This document shows, in pieces, positions 32,700 through 35,499 of a DNA stretch of 35,499 bases. The translations under genes and the position numbers were made by a program. The notes under the pieces are model-generated. The model did no database searches. It saw only the letters and a program-made list of their open reading frames with translations, and was not told where the DNA came from. This DNA is from Candidatus Solibacter usitatus (lineage in GTDB: Bacteria; Acidobacteriota; Terriglobia; Bryobacterales; Bryobacteraceae): assembly GCA_016213245.1 (NCBI GenBank), contig JACRBC010000149.1, positions 1 through 35,499 of the forward strand, read 5' to 3'. Each line of letters begins with the position of its first letter. The first letter of the stretch is position 1.

Positions 32700-33304
32700 A
32701 GTTCGCCGCCAGCCACTGGTCGAACGTTTGAGGCGTGGCCATGCTCGCGCCAGTCAGGCGCTCACCGGCCACGCCGGCGTACGGCCGATGAACTCACGGT
32801 CGGCTTTGGAAGATGCCGTAGGCGGGGCGGCCGATGTCCCCGGCCGCAATGCCTGGCAGCTTGCGGCCGCCCATGGGAAGATCGAAGGCCAACTTGCCGT
32901 CCGGGCCTTTCTTGGGGCCCATGCCTGTCCCAGCAGAACGACGCGAGCAGGCAGGTGACGGGCAGCCCCAGGTCCGAAAAAGCGTGGTCCGATGCGCCCT
33001 TCGCGTCAAAGTGCGGAACCTTGTAGCGGCCCATCAGCGCCGGCATGCGCGGGTCGTCCAGCGGCATCCAGCAGCGCGTGTCTTCGAGCGTGGACCAGAT
33101 GGCGTAGCGGAGTCCGGCCTGCGCCGCGGTCATCGCCATGGACGTGGCTTGGGCCTCTTCCTTCTCCGGGGAAAAGCGCTCCCCGAAAAACCCAACGCAG
33201 AATGCGCCGCAGGCGCCGCCGAAGGCCCGCTCCGGGCTGGATGCATTGTCCGCGGCGGCTTTCACCACCTCCGCCCCCAGCGCGGCCAGACTGAAACAGG
33301 TCAT
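32700..33304 (-). pseudogene. Broken NmrA-like NAD(P)-binding protein gene
   Basis: Three minus-strand frames in succession give one family. First (from 33304): LGAEVVKAAADNASSPERAF, EKEEAQATSMAMTAAQAGLR, YAIWSTLEDTR and KVPHFDAKGASDHAFSDLGL; second (to 32794): GMGPKKGPDGKLAFDLPMGG, RKLPGIAAGDIGRPAYGIFQ; third (from 32772): AGERLTGASMA. These match the NmrA/HSCARG-type SDR proteins (redox-sensing NAD(P) binders). The N-terminal GxxGxxG dinucleotide-binding part is missing upstream of 33304, and at least two frameshifts separate the pieces. It cannot encode a working protein. Confidence 0.8.
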
Positions 33305-33568
33305 CGGGGGCAGTCTGAACGAACAAACCCGCTCGTGGTGGCTGATGCTGACGAGTCTGACAAGGGTGGGGGCACTTAGAGGTTCCGGTCCTCAGTCGCG
33401 TGACGCTGAAGTGGAAACGCCACGGTAACGCCGAATCGCTCCAACGCTGTCACAACGGTGAACAGCGAAAAGCAGCGCTGAGCACAACGACGGCTCGCCG
33501 CACTATGAAACAGGCGCTACGCCCGCCTCGCAGAGCAACGACGCACAACCCCTGGCAGAGGCCGAAAA

Positions 33569-33615
33569 GCCCTTTCACGGCGATAACGCGGGTTCGAATC
33601 CCGCCGGGGACGCCA
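33569..33615 (+). pseudogene. 3' half of tRNA-Glu(TTC), probable attachment-site scar
   Basis: The anticodon loop CTTTCAC (anticodon TTC), the T arm GCGGGTTCGAATCCCGC (33588-33604), acceptor strand CGGGGAC, discriminator G and CCA (33613-33615) of a tRNA-Glu are present. The similarity begins inside the anticodon stem at about 33569; the D arm and 5' acceptor strand GTCCCCG are absent. Integrases of phages and integrative elements often recombine exactly between anticodon loop and 3' end, leaving such a partial copy. The 264 bases before it (33305-33568) hold no recognisable gene. Confidence 0.75.
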
Positions 33616-33630
33616 TTCCCTCCTCTTTCC

Positions 33631-34003
33631 CTACTTGGCAGCCATCACGAACTTCTGAAGCCGCCGATCCACCGCTCCGCCGATGAAGAATCCGACCGGA
33701 AAGCCCACGGCTGTGGCGGCGGCGCCGGCCATCAGAATGTAAACATTGAATTCGCCGTTGACGTTGGCGCTCGCCGCCATGATCGCCATGCCTGGCGCCG
33801 CGCCTGCCAAAGTACCGATCCACCGGCCTTTCGATCGCGGGCTCCGGACGTCCCACGCTGTCGGGCAGCCCGATTCGGACCGGATGCGCGGGAGTCACCA
33901 GCGAAGCCAACTCTCCCCATGTGATTTGGTTTGAATCGCCGGCCAATAGCGCCGGCGACAGAAACAGCAGCGCACTCCAGCAAAGCAGCGATGGGCTATG
34001 CAC
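33631..34003 (-). pseudogene. Small exported membrane protein gene with one-base frameshift
   Basis: The first frame (from ATG 34003) gives a signal peptide (LLCWSALLFLSPALLAGDSN) and QITWGELASLVTPAHPVRIG, LPDSV. The second frame, ending at TAG 33631-33633, gives VRSPRSKGRWIGTLAGAAPG, then a Gly/Ala-rich membrane-type stretch (YILMAGAAATAVGFPVGFFI) and DRRLQKFVMAAK. Removing one G from the GGG at 33852-33854 joins them into a protein of about 123 residues. The family is not recognised; similar small proteins with a 'W..L..L..G..V' start and a glycine-zipper-like end occur in acidobacteria. Real frameshift or sequencing error cannot be told apart. Confidence 0.6.
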
Positions 34004-34048
34004 GACTGCCTCCGCAGTGTACCGCCAATGCCCGTTCGCCAGTGCCCC

Positions 34049-35398
34049 CTACGCCCCCTCCGGCCTCTTCTTCTCCACCACCGGCGGCGCCCCCTTGAAC
34101 GTCAGCACCACGTCCACCCGTAGCGCGGCATCGTCCGCCTTTACCTCCGCCTTCGTCTCTCCCAGGTTGTCGAACACCCCACGCTCCCGGATCTGCCCCA
34201 GGAACATATCCGGATAACTCTTCTTGAAGACGTCGCCCGGCTTCAGCGCCCACAGTTTCCGCAGCGCCGGCTCGGACTCCAGGTCCAACCCCTTCACGAC
34301 CAGCGTCCGGAACAGGTACTGCGGCCCCGCCTCCACCTCCACCAGCACGTCCACCGTCTTTTTTTCGTCGTTCAGCGCCCGCTTGGCCTGGTAGGCCGCC
34401 TTCATGTAGCCGCCCTCTTTCAACCGGTCCAGGATCCGGTTCAGCCCTTTGCCGATCTCGGAGAAGTTCACCGTCTGTCCCGTCTTGAACTGCCCCTCGT
34501 CCAGCAGATCCTGCTCGGAAAGCCCCGTGCCCGTCACCACGACACGGTCCAGCGCATACAGTTCCCCCTCCTCCACCTGTACCGTTACCACCATCCCCTG
34601 CATGGTCTTGGACGGCTCCGCCGCCAGCTTCGGAAACGCGGCCTTCAGCCGCCCGGCCGCCTCGTACATCGGCTTGATCTGGTGGTCCAGAAACACCCGG
34701 AAGTTCGGTTCCACGTACGGCGTCCCAATCGCAACCTCCGACAGCGCCTTCACCAGATAGCGCGCGTCGATCGCCCGCGCGCCGGTGAACCGCACCTCCG
34801 CCACGTTCGGCGGCGCCGCCTTCGGACCGAAGACCACCGTGATCTGGTCCGTCCCCAGGATCGTCACCCTCCCCGCCATTGGCTCGTGGATGCCCTTTTC
34901 CGCCGCCATCGCCTGCAACACCGCCACGATCTTCCCCATAAACATGTCCGACGGCGGGATCTTCTCCGCGAACAGCGGCAGCGACTTCTTCACCCGCGCC
35001 GCGAACTCCCCCCTCTCCACCGGCACGCGGTCCAGCGCCCATGGAAAGTACTGCGCCGGTTCGGTCACCTGCAGCGTGGCGATGAATCCCCCGCCCTCCG
35101 CCAGCGCCTCATACTTCCACCCGAAGCTCTCAAACACGCCCGATGCCAGCACCCGGTCCCTGGCCCGCTCGAAGTTCTCCTTCGTCGCCAGGCCGCCCAC
35201 CTTCAAGCCGCTCAACTCCAGCACCTGCGCTTCCGAGTAGACCCTCACCCCGTCCACCCGGATCTCCCTGATCGGCCACGACTCCAGCGGCGCCACCGGC
35301 GCCGGCTTCCTTGCCGCCGGCCGCCGCGCCGGCTGAGCCTGCCCCCAGACCACGCCCACCATCACCAGTACTGCCGCCAAGCGCTTCATGGATTCCAT
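34049..35398 (-). CDS. Exported POTRA-domain protein without beta-barrel
   Basis: 449 residues with signal peptide (MKRLAAVLVMVGVVWGQAQ; ATG 35389 is an alternative start). A Pro/Arg/Ala-rich segment precedes POTRA-like modules: IREIRVDGVRVYSEAQVLEL (about 43-110), NVAEVRFTGARAIDARYLVK (about 200-275), YALDRVVVTGTGLSEQDLLD (about 280-355) and YLFRTLVVKGLDLESEPALR (about 360-440). This is the periplasmic part of BamA/TamA/FtsQ-type proteins, but the C-terminal Omp85 barrel is missing; the frame ends cleanly with KGAPPVVEKKRPEGA. It may act as a periplasmic chaperone or partner of a separate barrel. The start lies 34 bases from the divergent dehydrogenase gene. Confidence 0.8.
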   Translation of the reverse strand: MESMKRLAAVLVMVGVVWGQAQPARRPAARKPAPVAPLESWPIREIRVDGVRVYSEAQVLELSGLKVGGLATKENFERARDRVLASGVFESFGWKYEALAEGGGFIATLQVTEPAQYFPWALDRVPVERGEFAARVKKSLPLFAEKIPPSDMFMGKIVAVLQAMAAEKGIHEPMAGRVTILGTDQITVVFGPKAAPPNVAEVRFTGARAIDARYLVKALSEVAIGTPYVEPNFRVFLDHQIKPMYEAAGRLKAAFPKLAAEPSKTMQGMVVTVQVEEGELYALDRVVVTGTGLSEQDLLDEGQFKTGQTVNFSEIGKGLNRILDRLKEGGYMKAAYQAKRALNDEKKTVDVLVEVEAGPQYLFRTLVVKGLDLESEPALRKLWALKPGDVFKKSYPDMFLGQIRERGVFDNLGETKAEVKADDAALRVDVVLTFKGAPPVVEKKRPEGA

Positions 35399-35432
35399 TA
35401 TCTGAAAAAGTGCCGATGTTAAACTGAAAGGG

Positions 35433-35499
35433 ATGTCCTACGATCTGATCGTGATCGGCAGCGGACCTGGGGGCTACTCCGCTGCGATTCGCGCCGGCC
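35433..35499 (+). CDS. lpdA: Dihydrolipoamide dehydrogenase, N-terminus (3' end outside window)
   Basis: The 22 codons seen read MSYDLIVIGSGPGGYSAAIR plus AG. This is the FAD-binding GxGxxG strand in the form typical of dihydrolipoamide dehydrogenases (E3 of 2-oxoacid dehydrogenase complexes); other flavin disulfide reductases start similarly, so the exact member is not certain. ATG 35433 is preceded by AAAGGG. It is transcribed away from the POTRA gene. Confidence 0.75.
   Translation, partial: MSYDLIVIGSGPGGYSAAIRAG

Noticed and set aside
33305..33568. Possible 5' half of tRNA-Glu or integrase remnant left of the tRNA fragment
   Set aside because: The string ACCCCTGGCAGAGGCC has slight likeness to a tRNA-Glu 5' region, but acceptor and D arm cannot be formed and no integrase motif is visible.

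Overview
The window looks like chromosomal DNA of a GC-rich Gram-negative bacterium, most likely an acidobacterium of the Bryobacterales/Solibacter type. This is an inference from three things: two ~800-residue duplicated MacB/FtsX permeases of the 'ADOP' kind, CGCTCGCGGCTCTAC-type intergenic arrays, and a complete Tol-Pal operon with an aroDE fusion. No rRNA gene is present.

Layout. (1) 1-4420 is accessory: the end of an IS630-like element next to a 5'-truncated glycosidase-like gene, a GH5 cellulase relic, a DapA-family gene with a Tat-like signal, and a MazF-type toxin with its antitoxin. (2) 4802-15572, minus strand, is a transport and regulation cluster transcribed as MacA adaptor, ABC ATPase, 81-aa secreted peptide, ADOP permease, second ATPase, a repeat array, NtrC-type response regulator, NtrB-type kinase, second ADOP permease. 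Upstream of the adaptor is a candidate sigma-54 promoter with an enhancer-like palindrome. (3) 15942-27558, minus strand, is a long same-strand run: tolQ, tolR, TonB/TolA-like, tolB, pal, a second repeat array, cpoB, a CBM9-like secreted protein, a DeoC-family protein lacking all three catalytic residues, aroDE, a 67-aa secreted peptide, an amidase and a GGDEF-EAL protein. (4) recN (plus) is divergent from tolQ and seems to be made from a leaderless mRNA; it is followed by tRNA-Ser(CGA). (5) 29522-33630 is a decayed insertion zone: IS66 and ISL3 relics, an intact Tat-exported multicopper oxidase, a broken NmrA-like gene, and the 3' half of a tRNA-Glu gene that looks like an attachment-site scar. 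(6) A frameshifted small membrane protein gene, a POTRA-only secreted protein and the first codons of a dihydrolipoamide dehydrogenase close the window.

How it works together. The Tol-Pal-CpoB genes give a complete envelope-constriction machine. The MacA/ATPase/ADOP cluster probably forms one or two tripartite efflux-type or envelope-stress machines under an NtrB/NtrC-like two-component system encoded in the same cluster. The most unusual points are that nine-gene cluster with its putative control region, the two related repeat arrays placed inside same-strand gene clusters, the catalytically stripped DeoC protein, and the tRNA-Glu scar.
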